Origin: Cognatazoarcus halotolerans
GTDB taxonomy: Bacteria > Pseudomonadota > Gammaproteobacteria > Burkholderiales > Rhodocyclaceae
Reading direction: 5' to 3'
DNA length: 64,000 bases
Assembly: GCF_009800965.1 (NCBI RefSeq)
Contig: NZ_WUAF01000021.1
Span: forward strand, 1-64,000
The notes below the pieces were generated by a model. The model did not search any database and had not been told where the DNA came from. It saw nothing but the letters and a program-made list of their open reading frames with translations. The translations under genes and the position numbers were made by a program. Shown in pieces: positions 44,202-52,977 of this stretch (position 1 is the first letter of the stretch; each line of letters begins with the position of its first letter).

Positions 44202-46142
44202 ATGACATTCACAAGCCAGCTTCGCGGCAACATCCCGGGCTCCCTGGCGGGGCGCAGTCGCACGCGGCCGGCGGGCATGCGGGCTGCGGGCACCCCGCGA
44301 TTCCTCGCTGCGCAGGGACTCCGCGTTTCGCAGCCCGGCGACGCCGGCGAGCGCCAGGCGGAGCACATCGCCGAGGCGGTGATGGCGCCCGGCGGCTGCA
44401 CAGCCTGCACGCCGGCCGTGCCTTGCGCCAGCTGCGCCGGTGAGATCCAGCGTTCGGCCGAGGGGGCGGCGCCGGGCACCGCATCCATGCCAGGCCTCGG
44501 CGCCGGCAAGCCGCTGGACGGCGCATCCCGCGCCTTCTTCGAACCGCGTTTCGGGCGCGATCTCGGCGCGGTACGGGTACATGACGGTGCGCGCGACGGC
44601 ATGATCGCGCGATCGCTCGCGGCGCGCGCCTTCACGCTCGGCAACGACATCGTCTTCGCGCCGGGCCGCCACGAGCCCGGTACCGATTCCGGGCGTCACC
44701 TCATGGCGCATGAACTCGCGCATGTGGTGAGTGGCAGCAGTGCGGGGAACACCGTGGCGCGTGCCCCCGATGCGGGTGTCCTCCCCGACGCCGGGGCCGC
44801 TCCGGACGCCGGCGTTGTGCCGGACGCTGCCGCTGCGGCCGCTGCCGGCCCGAGCGATGCCGGCGTGCCCTTGCCGGCGGGTGTTCCGGCGGTGCCGACA
44901 CCGATGTTCGACCCCTTGTTCGGCGCCTGCCTGACACTCGAGGAGGGGGTGCGCCGCGATGCCTTCGCGCTGCGTCACATGCACCTCGAGCGCTACATCC
45001 CGTCGACCACCTTCGGCCTGTTCGACGCCGACTACTATCCCTTGATCGGTTTGATGCCGGTGACGGTGAAGATGAAGTTCAACTTCGTCTCCGCCGACAA
45101 CGCCCCCGGCATGCTCGCCTGGCTGACCCGCACCATGGCCGGCGAAGACCTCAGCCGCTTCTTCTGGAGCGACACCGAGAAGGCCGATTTCAAGAGTGAC
45201 TACATCAGCCGCGTCACGGCCCGCTGGAGCGCCCAGCACACCATGACCTCGACCAAGCCGTGCTGGAATTTCCGCGCCATTCCGCTGGTCATGCCGATCG
45301 AGGTCGATGACGAGGCCTCTGCCCACTACGTGGCTACGGTACACAAGAGCCCCGGCCCGAACATCGACTACAAGTCCGCCACCAACGACCCCGACACTGC
45401 CCATCCCGAAAAGGCCGCCAGCGCGGATCTCTATCAGTCCGACGTGCAGGAGAATCCGGACTTCAACAGCGGCGATGTCGCCACCAGCGAACGCCGGCGG
45501 CTCGAGAACGCGCTGGCCGCGGCGGTGGCATCGCCGGTGATGTTCGGGAACGACAAGGACGTGATCCAGCCGGCGGCCCGCCCGTCGCTGACCGCGTTTG
45601 CCAACGCGGCCAAGCAGAAGAACCCGTCCGATCCGCTGATCCCGCTCAAGGTCGACGGCTTTGCCAGCCTCGACGGTGATGCTACCCACAACGTCGATCT
45701 CTCCGAGCGGCGCGCAGTGGCGGTGCGCACTTTCCTCTCCGGCCTCGGGGTGCCCCAGCCGATCGGTGTGCTCGGCCACGGGCCGGTCGGCACGGCCGGC
45801 GACGTCGCCAATCGCCGGGCGGACATCTCGGTGGATCATGCCTTCGAGGCCAGCTACACATCCAACCGCTACTCGGTCGGCGAACACGAGTTCGGCCACA
45901 TGCTCGGCCTGCCGGACGAGTACCAGAACAACACCACCGGCCTGCTGGGTACCCAGCAGACGCTCTATTCCGGCCTGGTGACCGCCGCGGGCGTGCCGGG
46001 ACCGGCGGTGTGGGGTGTGCGCACCTCGAGCCAGATGTCCAACGGCATCGATGTGTTGCCGCGCCACTATGTGACGCTGTGGGAAGCCCTCGGTCGCATG
46101 ACCACTCCCGACATCAAGCAGAACGAATGGGCCATCACATGA
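44202..46142 (+). CDS. DUF4157 + OmpA-like + metalloprotease fusion (eCIS cargo)
   Basis: A 646-residue protein. The first part is a DUF4157 domain, the marker of eCIS-associated toxins: GKPLDGASRAFFEPRFGRDL, ARAFTLGNDIVFAP and LMAHELAHVVSG (HELAH 170-174). An Ala/Pro/Asp linker (DAGVxPDA) follows. Near residues 445-550 there is an OmpA-like fold (DGFASLDGDATHNVDLSERR, GHGPVGTAGDVANRRADI). Then HEFGHMLGLPDEY (562-574), an HExxH motif with a downstream acidic ligand as in zinc metalloproteases. ATG 44202 follows GGAGGGAAG. The best reading is a translocated protease toxin. Confidence 0.82.
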   Translation: MTFTSQLRGNIPGSLAGRSRTRPAGMRAAGTPRFLAAQGLRVSQPGDAGERQAEHIAEAVMAPGGCTACTPAVPCASCAGEIQRSAEGAAPGTASMPGLGAGKPLDGASRAFFEPRFGRDLGAVRVHDGARDGMIARSLAARAFTLGNDIVFAPGRHEPGTDSGRHLMAHELAHVVSGSSAGNTVARAPDAGVLPDAGAAPDAGVVPDAAAAAAAGPSDAGVPLPAGVPAVPTPMFDPLFGACLTLEEGVRRDAFALRHMHLERYIPSTTFGLFDADYYPLIGLMPVTVKMKFNFVSADNAPGMLAWLTRTMAGEDLSRFFWSDTEKADFKSDYISRVTARWSAQHTMTSTKPCWNFRAIPLVMPIEVDDEASAHYVATVHKSPGPNIDYKSATNDPDTAHPEKAASADLYQSDVQENPDFNSGDVATSERRRLENALAAAVASPVMFGNDKDVIQPAARPSLTAFANAAKQKNPSDPLIPLKVDGFASLDGDATHNVDLSERRAVAVRTFLSGLGVPQPIGVLGHGPVGTAGDVANRRADISVDHAFEASYTSNRYSVGEHEFGHMLGLPDEYQNNTTGLLGTQQTLYSGLVTAAGVPGPAVWGVRTSSQMSNGIDVLPRHYVTLWEALGRMTTPDIKQNEWAIT

Positions 46143-46552
46143 GCGAGGCCGCCGCCCGCCCGCTGCGCATCGAGTTTCGCCGCATCCAGGCGATCTCCAG
46201 CCGCGGCAACCTGCGCATCCGGCTGGCAGCGGACGGCGATCTGTTCGCCTACCAGGAGACCCGCGATTGCCCGCAAGGCGAGCACTGGAGCGCGCCATGG
46301 CCAGCGCAGCCCTTGCGCAGCCTGGCCGGCCCGCAACTGCAGGAACTCGCCACGCTGCTTGCCGGCGGCGGCTTTTTCGAACTGCCCGGCCGGATCGTCA
46401 CCCCGGGCCGTGACGGATTCAGGGACGAGATCGATGCAGCGCTGGGCGCGCGCGCGCATTCGGTGTGCGTCGAGCGCAGCGCCGCACCGCCCGCTTTCGC
46501 CCGGCTGCGCGACGCCCTGATCGCACTCGCCGGCCCGCCCTTCAGTGCCTGA
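46139..46552 (+). CDS. Emfourin-like putative protease inhibitor
   Basis: A 137-residue protein overlapping the protease fusion gene by ATGA. It reads [39 protein letters not shown], then [20 protein letters not shown], the layout of emfourin-type proteins that inhibit thermolysin-like metalloproteases. Lying between two metalloprotease genes, it could keep them inactive in the producer. Sequence similarity is judged by eye and is weak at the N-terminus, so it may instead be an unrelated accessory protein. Confidence 0.5.
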   Translation: MSEAAARPLRIEFRRIQAISSRGNLRIRLAADGDLFAYQETRDCPQGEHWSAPWPAQPLRSLAGPQLQELATLLAGGGFFELPGRIVTPGRDGFRDEIDAALGARAHSVCVERSAAPPAFARLRDALIALAGPPFSA

Positions 46553-46575
46553 ACGCCAGCCTCAAGGAGAACGCC

Positions 46576-48012
46576 ATGCTCTTCCATGTCCCTGCCTCCC
46601 GACTCCACGCCTGTGATTGCCACGTCTGCCCGGTGCCGCCCTCGCCCAAGCTGATGGCCCAGCTGCTGGCGCGCTTCAACGAACTCAAGGCCGATGGCCG
46701 CCTGCGGGCCGGGATGAGCTTCGACGAGTTCTACCGGGTGTGGCGCTCGTCGCGGCGCAGCGAGAACTTCGTCGGCCTCGACGACGGCGCGCTCGACTTC
46801 GCCCCCGCCGGCGCGATGCAGCGCATCTTCCGCCCGGCGCGACACCTCAAGGGTGTGGTGCGCACGCTGGTGCTGCTGGTCGACTTTCCCGATCGGCCCA
46901 ACAGCGGCGTGCGTTCGCCGGATTTCTACCGTCAGATGCTGTTCGGCGAGCCCGGCGAGTTTGCCGCCGGCAGCATGCGCGAGTACTACCGGACGGTCAG
47001 CGGTTACGACGGCGCCGCGCACGGCATCGACGTGCAGGGCGAGGTGTCGGGCTGGATCCGGCTTCCCCATCCGCTGTCCTTCTATGCCGACGGCAACAGC
47101 GGCATGGGCGGCTTCCCGCGCAACGCCCAGGGCATGGCCCGCGACGCGGTCAATGCCGCGCGGGCGCAGGGCATCGACTTCTCGCCCTACGACAGCCTCG
47201 GCGAGCGCATCGTCACCGCGCTATTCATCATCCATGCCGGCAGCGGCGCCGAGGAGAGCGGCTCGCGCGACGACATGTGGAGCCTCAAGTGGCTGGTGCC
47301 GGGCGGCGTGGATGTCGGCGGCGGGCTGCAGGTAACGACCTTCCTGACCGTGCCCGAGGACTGCAACATGGGCGTCTGCGCCCATGAATGGGGCCATCTG
47401 GCGGCGCGCTGGGCGGACTTCTACGACACCGGCCGGCAGCAGTGGTCGCAGTCCAACGGACTCGGCGATTACTGCCTGATGGCCAGCGGCTCGTGGGGCA
47501 ACGGCGGGCTCACCCCAGTGCTGCCCAACGGCATGCTGCGCATGTTCCACAACTGGATCGAGCCGGTGGTGATCACCAAGAGCAAGCGCGGCATCGAGTT
47601 GCTGCCGGCTGCCGAGGGCGGTTCGATGGTGCTGATCCGCAACCCGGCGCGGATGACGCAGGAGCAGTATGTCTTCGTCGAGTACCGGCGGCGGCGTGGC
47701 CAGGACAGCTTCCTGCCCGACGAAGGGATCGCGGTTTACGTGGTGGACGAGCGCATCGACAACGTCAATGACGAGGCGCGTCTGGCGATCGAGCTGATCC
47801 AGGCGGATGGCCGGCGCGACATGGCGCAGATCTTCGGCAAGGGCAATCGCGGTGATGCCGAGGACCTGCTGCCGCATCCAGGGCGGCGCACCTTCGGGGC
47901 GCGCACCAAACCGCCGCTCGATCTGCCGGAGGGGGGCTGGAGCGGGATCACGGTGAGTGTGAGGGGGACGGCGGGGACGCCGACGATGAAGATCGATGTG
48001 AGGATTGCGTGA
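46576..48012 (+). CDS. M6-like (immune inhibitor A type) metalloprotease
   Basis: A 478-residue protein with a catalytic motif [17 protein letters not shown] (HEWGH 270-274, then an aspartate ligand), as in M6 InhA-type proteases. The upstream region [16 protein letters not shown] and [12 protein letters not shown], and the downstream [15 protein letters not shown] and [14 protein letters not shown], are typical of the family. There is no signal peptide, which fits export as an injection-system cargo rather than through Sec. ATG 46576 follows AAGGAG. It is the last gene of the locus. Confidence 0.85.
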   Translation: MLFHVPASRLHACDCHVCPVPPSPKLMAQLLARFNELKADGRLRAGMSFDEFYRVWRSSRRSENFVGLDDGALDFAPAGAMQRIFRPARHLKGVVRTLVLLVDFPDRPNSGVRSPDFYRQMLFGEPGEFAAGSMREYYRTVSGYDGAAHGIDVQGEVSGWIRLPHPLSFYADGNSGMGGFPRNAQGMARDAVNAARAQGIDFSPYDSLGERIVTALFIIHAGSGAEESGSRDDMWSLKWLVPGGVDVGGGLQVTTFLTVPEDCNMGVCAHEWGHLAARWADFYDTGRQQWSQSNGLGDYCLMASGSWGNGGLTPVLPNGMLRMFHNWIEPVVITKSKRGIELLPAAEGGSMVLIRNPARMTQEQYVFVEYRRRRGQDSFLPDEGIAVYVVDERIDNVNDEARLAIELIQADGRRDMAQIFGKGNRGDAEDLLPHPGRRTFGARTKPPLDLPEGGWSGITVSVRGTAGTPTMKIDVRIA

Positions 48013-48030
48013 GCGGCCGGAGGGACGCTG

Positions 48031-48132
48031 ATTCGTCGCCGCGGCAAACGCCTGGGTTCAGCGTATTGCTCTTCGTAGTTCGGTTTGGTGTGTGTCGTCG
48101 ATTGATGGTGATTGGCCGGGTCTCGCCCCGGC
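48031..48132. repeat. Intergenic direct repeat, copy 1
   Basis: Begins ATTCGTCGCC and continues with GCTCTTCGTAGTTCGG, then GTCGATTGATGG. It aligns without gaps to copy 2 at 48411. Confidence 0.8.
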
Positions 48133-48138
48133 GGGCGA

Positions 48139-48168
48139 GTGACTTTCTTGTGGCGACAAGAAAGTCAC
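48139..48168. repeat. Perfect 13-bp inverted repeat
   Basis: GTGACTTTCTTGT-GGCG-ACAAGAAAGTCAC can form a 13-bp stem with a 4-nt loop. No T-run follows, so it is not a classical intrinsic terminator on the plus strand. Elements of this sequence type are frequent between genes in related bacteria. Confidence 0.8.
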
Positions 48169-48410
48169 CAAAGAAGCGCCCCCTGCCGCACCGCCGGCTG
48201 CGCCGGTTCCCTCGCTTCGGTCGCGTCCGGCGGGTCGCGTCGAAACTCGCCCTGCGGGCTCAAACAGCGACGCGACAATTCCCGCCGGGCGCGGCCTGCA
48301 CTCGGCGGTGCGGAAGGGGAGGGATGTGCCGGCTCGGCTTCGCCATTACCGGTGTTCATCTGCGGCATTGCTGTGACGAGATTGCTGCGTGACAGGGCGT
48401 GTGTTCTCTG

Positions 48411-48512
48411 ATTCGTCGCCCCGGCGAAGGCCGGGGTCCAGAGTCTCGCTCTTCGTTGTTCGGCTTGGTGTGCACCGTCGATTGATGGAGATCGGCCGGG
48501 GCGAGTCCCGGC
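48411..48512. repeat. Intergenic direct repeat, copy 2
   Basis: Same layout as copy 1, 380 bp downstream. It contains the palindrome CCCCGGCGAAGGCCGGGG (48419-48436, 7-bp stem, GAAG loop), which is degenerate in copy 1. A shorter third relative starts at 48585. Confidence 0.8.
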
Positions 48513-48688
48513 CAATGAAAGCCAAACAAAGCGGAACACGCCGGATCGCTTGATGGGGTGAGGTGGGCAACGTGTTTCGCGCTGATTCGTCGCCTCGGCG
48601 CACGCTGGGGGCCGCGATTCTGTCTTTTGGTGTTTCGCCGGGGGCGTGCTGCCATTCTCCATCGGGCTGCTGCACGGCCCCGCATCGC

Positions 48689-49840
48689 TTATTGGTCGAT
48701 CGCCACCGACTGGTTACGCCCCCGCCGCTTTGCTTCGTAAAGTGCCACGTCGGAGGCATGCAGCAGTTCGGCTGGCGATGTGACCGACTGGCTGCCCGAT
48801 GAGGCGATCCCCATGCTTACCGTTACCATCGGCGCGACGGGTGAGCCTTCGTGTGGCAGGTTCAGACCGGAGATGCCGCGGCGCACCTGCTCGGCAACCG
48901 ATTGTGCGCCGCTCGGTGTCGTTCCGGGCAGCAGGAAGGCGAACTCTTCTCCGCCCATTCGCGCCACGATGTCGCCGGGGCGCGAGAGGGCGTGCTGCAT
49001 GGCCTGGGCGACCTTGATGAGGCACTTGTCGCCTGCCTGGTGGCCATAGCGGTCGTTGTATTTCTTGAAGTGGTCGATGTCGGCGGAGATGATTGCGAGC
49101 GGAAGGCCATCGCGTTCCGCTCTTCGCCACTCCTTTTGCAGTTGTTCCTCGAACAGCCGTCGGTTGGGGATGCCGGTCAGTGCGTCGCGCCTTATCAGTT
49201 CCTCGAGCACCTGGCTTTCCTCGATCGAAGAAGAGAGCCGTCGGCGCAGGCTTTCAGATTCGCGGAAGATCCGCCGGACCTGGGCGGACGAGGCGAGCAT
49301 CGCCAGGCTGAAGACGCCCATGATCAGACCCATGGTGAGGTGGATGGTGTCGCCGACCATGACCATTCTCGTGATGCTTGCCAAAGCCACCGGAATCGCG
49401 AACAGCGGATAGGCGTGCCTGACCGCGGAGAGCAGCGGGATGGCACCGGCCACCATGCCGCCCAGCAGAAAGGCAAGCAAAACCTGGTGGGGAAAGGATT
49501 CGGGATGGAACAGCACGATGCCGGCGAGCCCCCATACCAGTCCGGCCCCGAATGCGCCGACCCTGAATGGCCCCTTCCAGCGGTTGGGTTCGAAGGCGCC
49601 GTCGCGGGGGGCGGCCCTGAATGTCCGCAGGGTGTGCAGGCGGGCGAGCGATACTGCCACGAGCAGGGCAAACCAGCCCAGCAGGACTACCGTCTCGATG
49701 GTGGCCCACAATACCGCGGTGAGGATCGCGCCGTTGAGGACGTTGGCCGCGAGGGCGATCGGAAGCTGACCGTAGCATTGCTCGATCTGGGCTCGGAGCA
49801 GGTTGCGCTCTTCGGTTCCGGGCGCGTCATCGCCTTTCAT
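48689..49840 (-). CDS. Membrane diguanylate cyclase (MASE-like + GGDEF)
   Basis: A 383-residue protein. The first 190 residues contain about five or six hydrophobic segments (VLNGAILTAVLWATIETVVL, LLAFLLGGMVAGAIPLLSAV), a membrane sensor without an obvious named domain. The GGDEF domain begins near RRDALTGIPNRRLF, has GGEEF at 296-300 and RPGD at 287-290 five residues upstream (RxxD inhibitory site). It should make cyclic di-GMP subject to product inhibition. It is a lone minus-strand gene; the signal is unknown. Confidence 0.92.
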   Translation of the reverse strand: MKGDDAPGTEERNLLRAQIEQCYGQLPIALAANVLNGAILTAVLWATIETVVLLGWFALLVAVSLARLHTLRTFRAAPRDGAFEPNRWKGPFRVGAFGAGLVWGLAGIVLFHPESFPHQVLLAFLLGGMVAGAIPLLSAVRHAYPLFAIPVALASITRMVMVGDTIHLTMGLIMGVFSLAMLASSAQVRRIFRESESLRRRLSSSIEESQVLEELIRRDALTGIPNRRLFEEQLQKEWRRAERDGLPLAIISADIDHFKKYNDRYGHQAGDKCLIKVAQAMQHALSRPGDIVARMGGEEFAFLLPGTTPSGAQSVAEQVRRGISGLNLPHEGSPVAPMVTVSMGIASSGSQSVTSPAELLHASDVALYEAKRRGRNQSVAIDQ

Positions 49841-50029
49841 GTCTGCATCCCGCCTGCGCGTGGTGAATCCTCTCTATGCGCTTCCATCGCGGATGGTCCG
49901 GTGGACATTCGGGCACTTTATGCGATTTGCTGGCCCGGATGTTGGTTCCCCTCACCACTGACAACGGCAGCCGGGGCGAATGCTGTAGCCGAATTGTCGT
50001 GGGCGGGGCGGTCGCGTGGCTGCGGTGCG

Positions 50030-50788
50030 CTACCGGGAGGGGCCGGCCAGCCACTGCGTGACCTGCCCGGCGAGCCATGCGCCGTCGTCCAGGGGAATGT
50101 CGTGGCCGGCCCGCGGGTGAAACCGGATCTCGCAGCGCCACTTGTCGGCGAGCGCCTGCGAGCAGTCCGGATGTACCAGGGCGTCGTTTCGGCTTGCGAG
50201 GATCAGCAACTGCGCGGCGAGCGGTTCGGACGGGGCGCGATAGCGCATCGCTGCACAGAGTTGCCGCACGGCGTTCATGCGCGTAACCGGGTGCGCCGAG
50301 CGCAGTGCGGTCCAGGCTTGCAGCACACTCTCGTCGGCCGGGCGCATGCGGCTGGTCATACGCAGAATTGCGGCTTCCTTGTCGCGATCGTTCATGCCGG
50401 GCATCAGGAGCCCGAGCAGGTGTGGATAGTTGGCGGGTTGCAGGCGTCGGAAAAAAGGGCTGAAGGGGCGCAGGCTGGTGTTGATCAGCACGCAGCGGGC
50501 GATCTCCCGCGGGGCTGTCGATGCCCACGACACCGCAACCATCGCGCCGAGCGACATCGCGAGCAGATTGTAGGGCGGCGTGATGCCGCGCCGGGCAAGT
50601 GCTGCGCGGCAATGATCGGCCATTGCCGGCACCGCACAGGGGCTGGCAAGCCGGTTCAGGGTGCCGTTGCCCGGCAAGTCGAGCGCTTCGACCCGTGCCC
50701 CGGGGACGTTGCGACGGAAAATGTCGATGAAGTCGCCCCAGTGGCCGGTTTCGCGGGTGAGACCACGCAGCAGGATCCAGGTGCTCAT
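50030..50788 (-). CDS. Alpha/beta-hydrolase
   Basis: This 252-residue protein has an alpha/beta-hydrolase fold: WILLRGLTRETGHWGDF (oxyanion strand), NLLAMSLGAMVAVSWAS around the nucleophile elbow (AMSLGA, serine), ILASRNDALVHPDCSQALAD (acidic residue) and HPRAGHDIPLDDGAWLA (histidine). ATG 50788 is used because it lies 4 nt after the stop of the upstream peptidase gene, making a two-gene operon. The frame extends to 50848 inside that gene. The substrate is unknown. Confidence 0.85.
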   Translation of the reverse strand: MSTWILLRGLTRETGHWGDFIDIFRRNVPGARVEALDLPGNGTLNRLASPCAVPAMADHCRAALARRGITPPYNLLAMSLGAMVAVSWASTAPREIARCVLINTSLRPFSPFFRRLQPANYPHLLGLLMPGMNDRDKEAAILRMTSRMRPADESVLQAWTALRSAHPVTRMNAVRQLCAAMRYRAPSEPLAAQLLILASRNDALVHPDCSQALADKWRCEIRFHPRAGHDIPLDDGAWLAGQVTQWLAGPSR

Positions 50789-50792
50789 CGGC

Positions 50793-51857
50793 CTACGGAT
50801 ACCATTTGGCCATTGCCCTGGCATGATGGTCCGCCCGCGCTTCGGCATCCGGAATCCAGAGGTGCTGGCTGCACGCGGCGCGGGACAGGAAGTCGAGGAG
50901 GGGCAGGTGCCTTCGCAGTACGCGTTGCTGGCGGTGGGCGATCTGGGGGTTGAAGATGCCGTGCCGCGAGAAGAGCTGCCGTGGGTTCTTCTTCACCCAC
51001 AGCCATGAGCCCATCTCCAGCGTGAGCGGGAGAAAGATGCGCCCTTCCGCCTGGCAGGCGCGCAGGTGAAGGTAGTCCCAGATGTCACCGTGGGCGAGAT
51101 ATTGCAGGCTCTGCGGCTCGATGATGTAGGGGTGGCTGCCATGGGTCTGGCGCAGTACCTCGTCGAGAGCGTGGATCTCGGCGAGGTGGGGAAGCGGCGT
51201 GCGCGTGTGGGCATAGGGAAACCAGATGCGGTCCTTGAGCCCAAAGCCGGAGTGGCAATCGAGCGCGATGCTGAAGTTGCGCGACAGCAGTTCGGTTTTG
51301 ACGGTCTCGCACAGCGCACGATTCTCGAGCTCCATGGCCTCGTCGCGCCGGCCACGGTACCACGGCAGGCGGGCGCTGATGCGCTGTCCGCCGAGCAGCG
51401 GCGGGACCGATGTCTGCGCTTCCAGCGGCGCGTTGCGCATGAGGTCGACCCCGTTCGGGTTGGCACGGGTGCCGAGCCACATGCCGCCGGGGTTGACCAG
51501 CGGCATGAACACCAGGCGAACCGATTCGAGCTGTCGATGGAGGATGCCGTCCCAGCGCAGGCGCATGATCAGGTGGCGCAGGTAGGCGATCACGACGTCG
51601 GCGCCAATCCGCTCCAGGCCGTGGACCCCACCGAAGAATCCGATCGCCGGCACGGCGGGGTCCGGATTGCCGAATGCGATCGAATAGAGCGGGAAGCGGC
51701 CGCCCGCACCGGCATCGATCTCGGCAAGCCGTCGTGTCTCGAGCCGGCTTCCGCCTGCTTCGATGAGCTCTTCGATCTGGGTGAGTTCGGGGATCGCGCT
51801 GTGCGTCACGATGCAATGCCGGGGAACGCGGTCTCGCAAGCATACCTTGGCCCGCAT
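50793..51857 (-). CDS. M14-family zinc carboxypeptidase-like protein
   Basis: This 354-residue protein has the zinc ligands of M14 peptidases: GGVHGLERIG (HxxE), then DCHSGFG (third histidine) and a late LTLEMGSW containing the catalytic glutamate. NPGGMWLGTRANPNGVDLMR is also typical. It probably removes C-terminal residues or cleaves an amide. ATG 51857 is the start chosen; a longer ATG at 51887 and a downstream GTG (before THSAIPELTQ) are alternatives. No export signal is evident. It is the first gene of an operon with an alpha/beta-hydrolase. Confidence 0.85.
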   Translation of the reverse strand: MRAKVCLRDRVPRHCIVTHSAIPELTQIEELIEAGGSRLETRRLAEIDAGAGGRFPLYSIAFGNPDPAVPAIGFFGGVHGLERIGADVVIAYLRHLIMRLRWDGILHRQLESVRLVFMPLVNPGGMWLGTRANPNGVDLMRNAPLEAQTSVPPLLGGQRISARLPWYRGRRDEAMELENRALCETVKTELLSRNFSIALDCHSGFGLKDRIWFPYAHTRTPLPHLAEIHALDEVLRQTHGSHPYIIEPQSLQYLAHGDIWDYLHLRACQAEGRIFLPLTLEMGSWLWVKKNPRQLFSRHGIFNPQIAHRQQRVLRRHLPLLDFLSRAACSQHLWIPDAEARADHHARAMAKWYP

Positions 51858-51975
51858 GTCGCGCGAGCAGTTGTCATGGCGTGGCAAGACGGGTCATGAA
51901 ACTGCAACGAAACGGTCGCATTGGCTTGCTACGCTGCCACTGTTTGATGTTTTTGCCCGGCGCGACGAGACGTTC

Positions 51976-52119
51976 ATGAGCAGCATCGCCAGAAGGATTA
52001 TCCGCATTCCGTTGCTGACGCTGGCCGGCGTGATTGCGTCGGGTTGCCTGGAACTGCTGGCGCTGCAGCGTGCCCGTCGTGCTTCAGGCGCCCTGCGCGG
52101 CCGCCCGCGTCCCCGTTAG
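51976..52119 (+). CDS. Small hypothetical membrane protein
   Basis: A 47-residue frame, MSSIARRIIRIPLLTLAGVI continuing with a hydrophobic helix and an Arg-rich C-terminus. The design (basic start, one membrane helix, basic end) looks like a genuine small membrane protein, but the ribosome binding site is weak and no homologue can be named. Confidence 0.4.
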   Translation: MSSIARRIIRIPLLTLAGVIASGCLELLALQRARRASGALRGRPRPR

Positions 52120-52264
52120 GCACTCATTCGCCCCTCCCGCGTTTCCGCTCTCGCTGACGGTTGCCTTCCGCCGCAAGCGGGTTCAAGCTTGCTCCGCGTG
52201 AACGCACGCGACGGATGCAAGGGCGGGATTTGTCCGCTCCGTTGCGGCAGAGGAGGGGGCAGCC

Positions 52265-52759
52265 ATGGAAAGTCTGGATGGGCAGCAGATGTTGGCCGAA
52301 CGCGGGCTTGATCATTTCAGGACCGCTTCGGTGTTCGGGGCTTTTTCCGACGAGGCGATCGGTTTTCTCCTCACCCATGGTCAGCTCTATGCGATGGCCG
52401 ATGGCGAAGAGCTGTTTCGTCCGGGCGAGCCGGGCGATGGATTTTTCGTGGTCATCGAGGGGCAGCTCGACTACGTGCGCGAGCGCGAAGGCGCGCAGGT
52501 TGCGATCCGCACCATTGCCATGGGCGAGCAGCTCGGTTACGTGTCGATGATCGGCCTGTTCGAGCGTTTCGGCATCGGCAGGGCGCACGGCCGCACCATC
52601 GTGCTGGGCATCAAGTCCGATGTGTTCCACCAGTTCCACATCGAATTCCCTTTCGATTTCGGCATCCTGCTGCTCAATCTGTCCCGCGACATGGCTCGGA
52701 CCATCCGCGAGATGGCGGTGCGTCTCACCGAGGCCCGGCTTCGTCAGCAGTCGGTCTGA
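52265..52759 (+). CDS. Stand-alone cyclic-nucleotide-binding (CRP-like) domain protein
   Basis: A 164-residue protein with a cNMP-binding beta-barrel: MADGEELFRPGEPGDGFFVV followed by IEGQLDYVREREG, and a long C-terminal helix (FGILLLNLSRDMARTIREMA). There is no DNA-binding domain, so it is not a transcription factor of the CRP type; it may regulate a partner protein. A strong ribosome binding site (GAGGAGG) precedes it. Whether a nucleotide is bound cannot be told: the usual phosphate-binding RxA arginine is not obvious. Confidence 0.82.
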   Translation: MESLDGQQMLAERGLDHFRTASVFGAFSDEAIGFLLTHGQLYAMADGEELFRPGEPGDGFFVVIEGQLDYVREREGAQVAIRTIAMGEQLGYVSMIGLFERFGIGRAHGRTIVLGIKSDVFHQFHIEFPFDFGILLLNLSRDMARTIREMAVRLTEARLRQQSV

Positions 52760-52826
52760 GGTTGCGCTGCGGATGCGGCCCAGGCGCTTCGCGCAGTTTG
52801 CGTCAACGTCGGATATGTAACGCTCT

Positions 52827-52855
52827 TTGACGATTGCGGGGGGCTATCCCATAGT
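52827..52855 (+). promoter_or_regulatory. Sigma-70-type promoter of the sigma-54 activator gene
   Basis: TTGACG (52827-52832), 17-nt spacer, CATAGT (52850-52855). The predicted start of transcription falls after the longer in-frame ATG at 52858, which supports the ATG at 52978. Confidence 0.5.
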
Positions 52856-52977
52856 CAATGTGCGGTGCGGCGGGATGCGCAATCAGCCAGCAGGAGCGGA
52901 GAGGAGGCGTGTTTCGTCGCCATACCCGGGCCACGCCGCGAGCGGCCCGACAGGCAAATCGACTGAACGGAGCACGG

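Larger units (their letters stand above)
48013..48688. other. Intergenic repeat block after the eCIS locus
   Basis: About 675 bases without a supported gene. It holds three related imperfect direct repeats and several palindromes (listed separately). Open frames here are compositional artefacts. Confidence 0.7.

Noticed and set aside
9208-48012. Type VI secretion system or prophage
   Set aside because: No TssJ/L/M membrane complex, ClpV or Hcp/VgrG pair; no terminase, portal, capsid, integrase or lysis genes. DUF4157, a Pvc15-type ATPase and the cap protein point to an eCIS.
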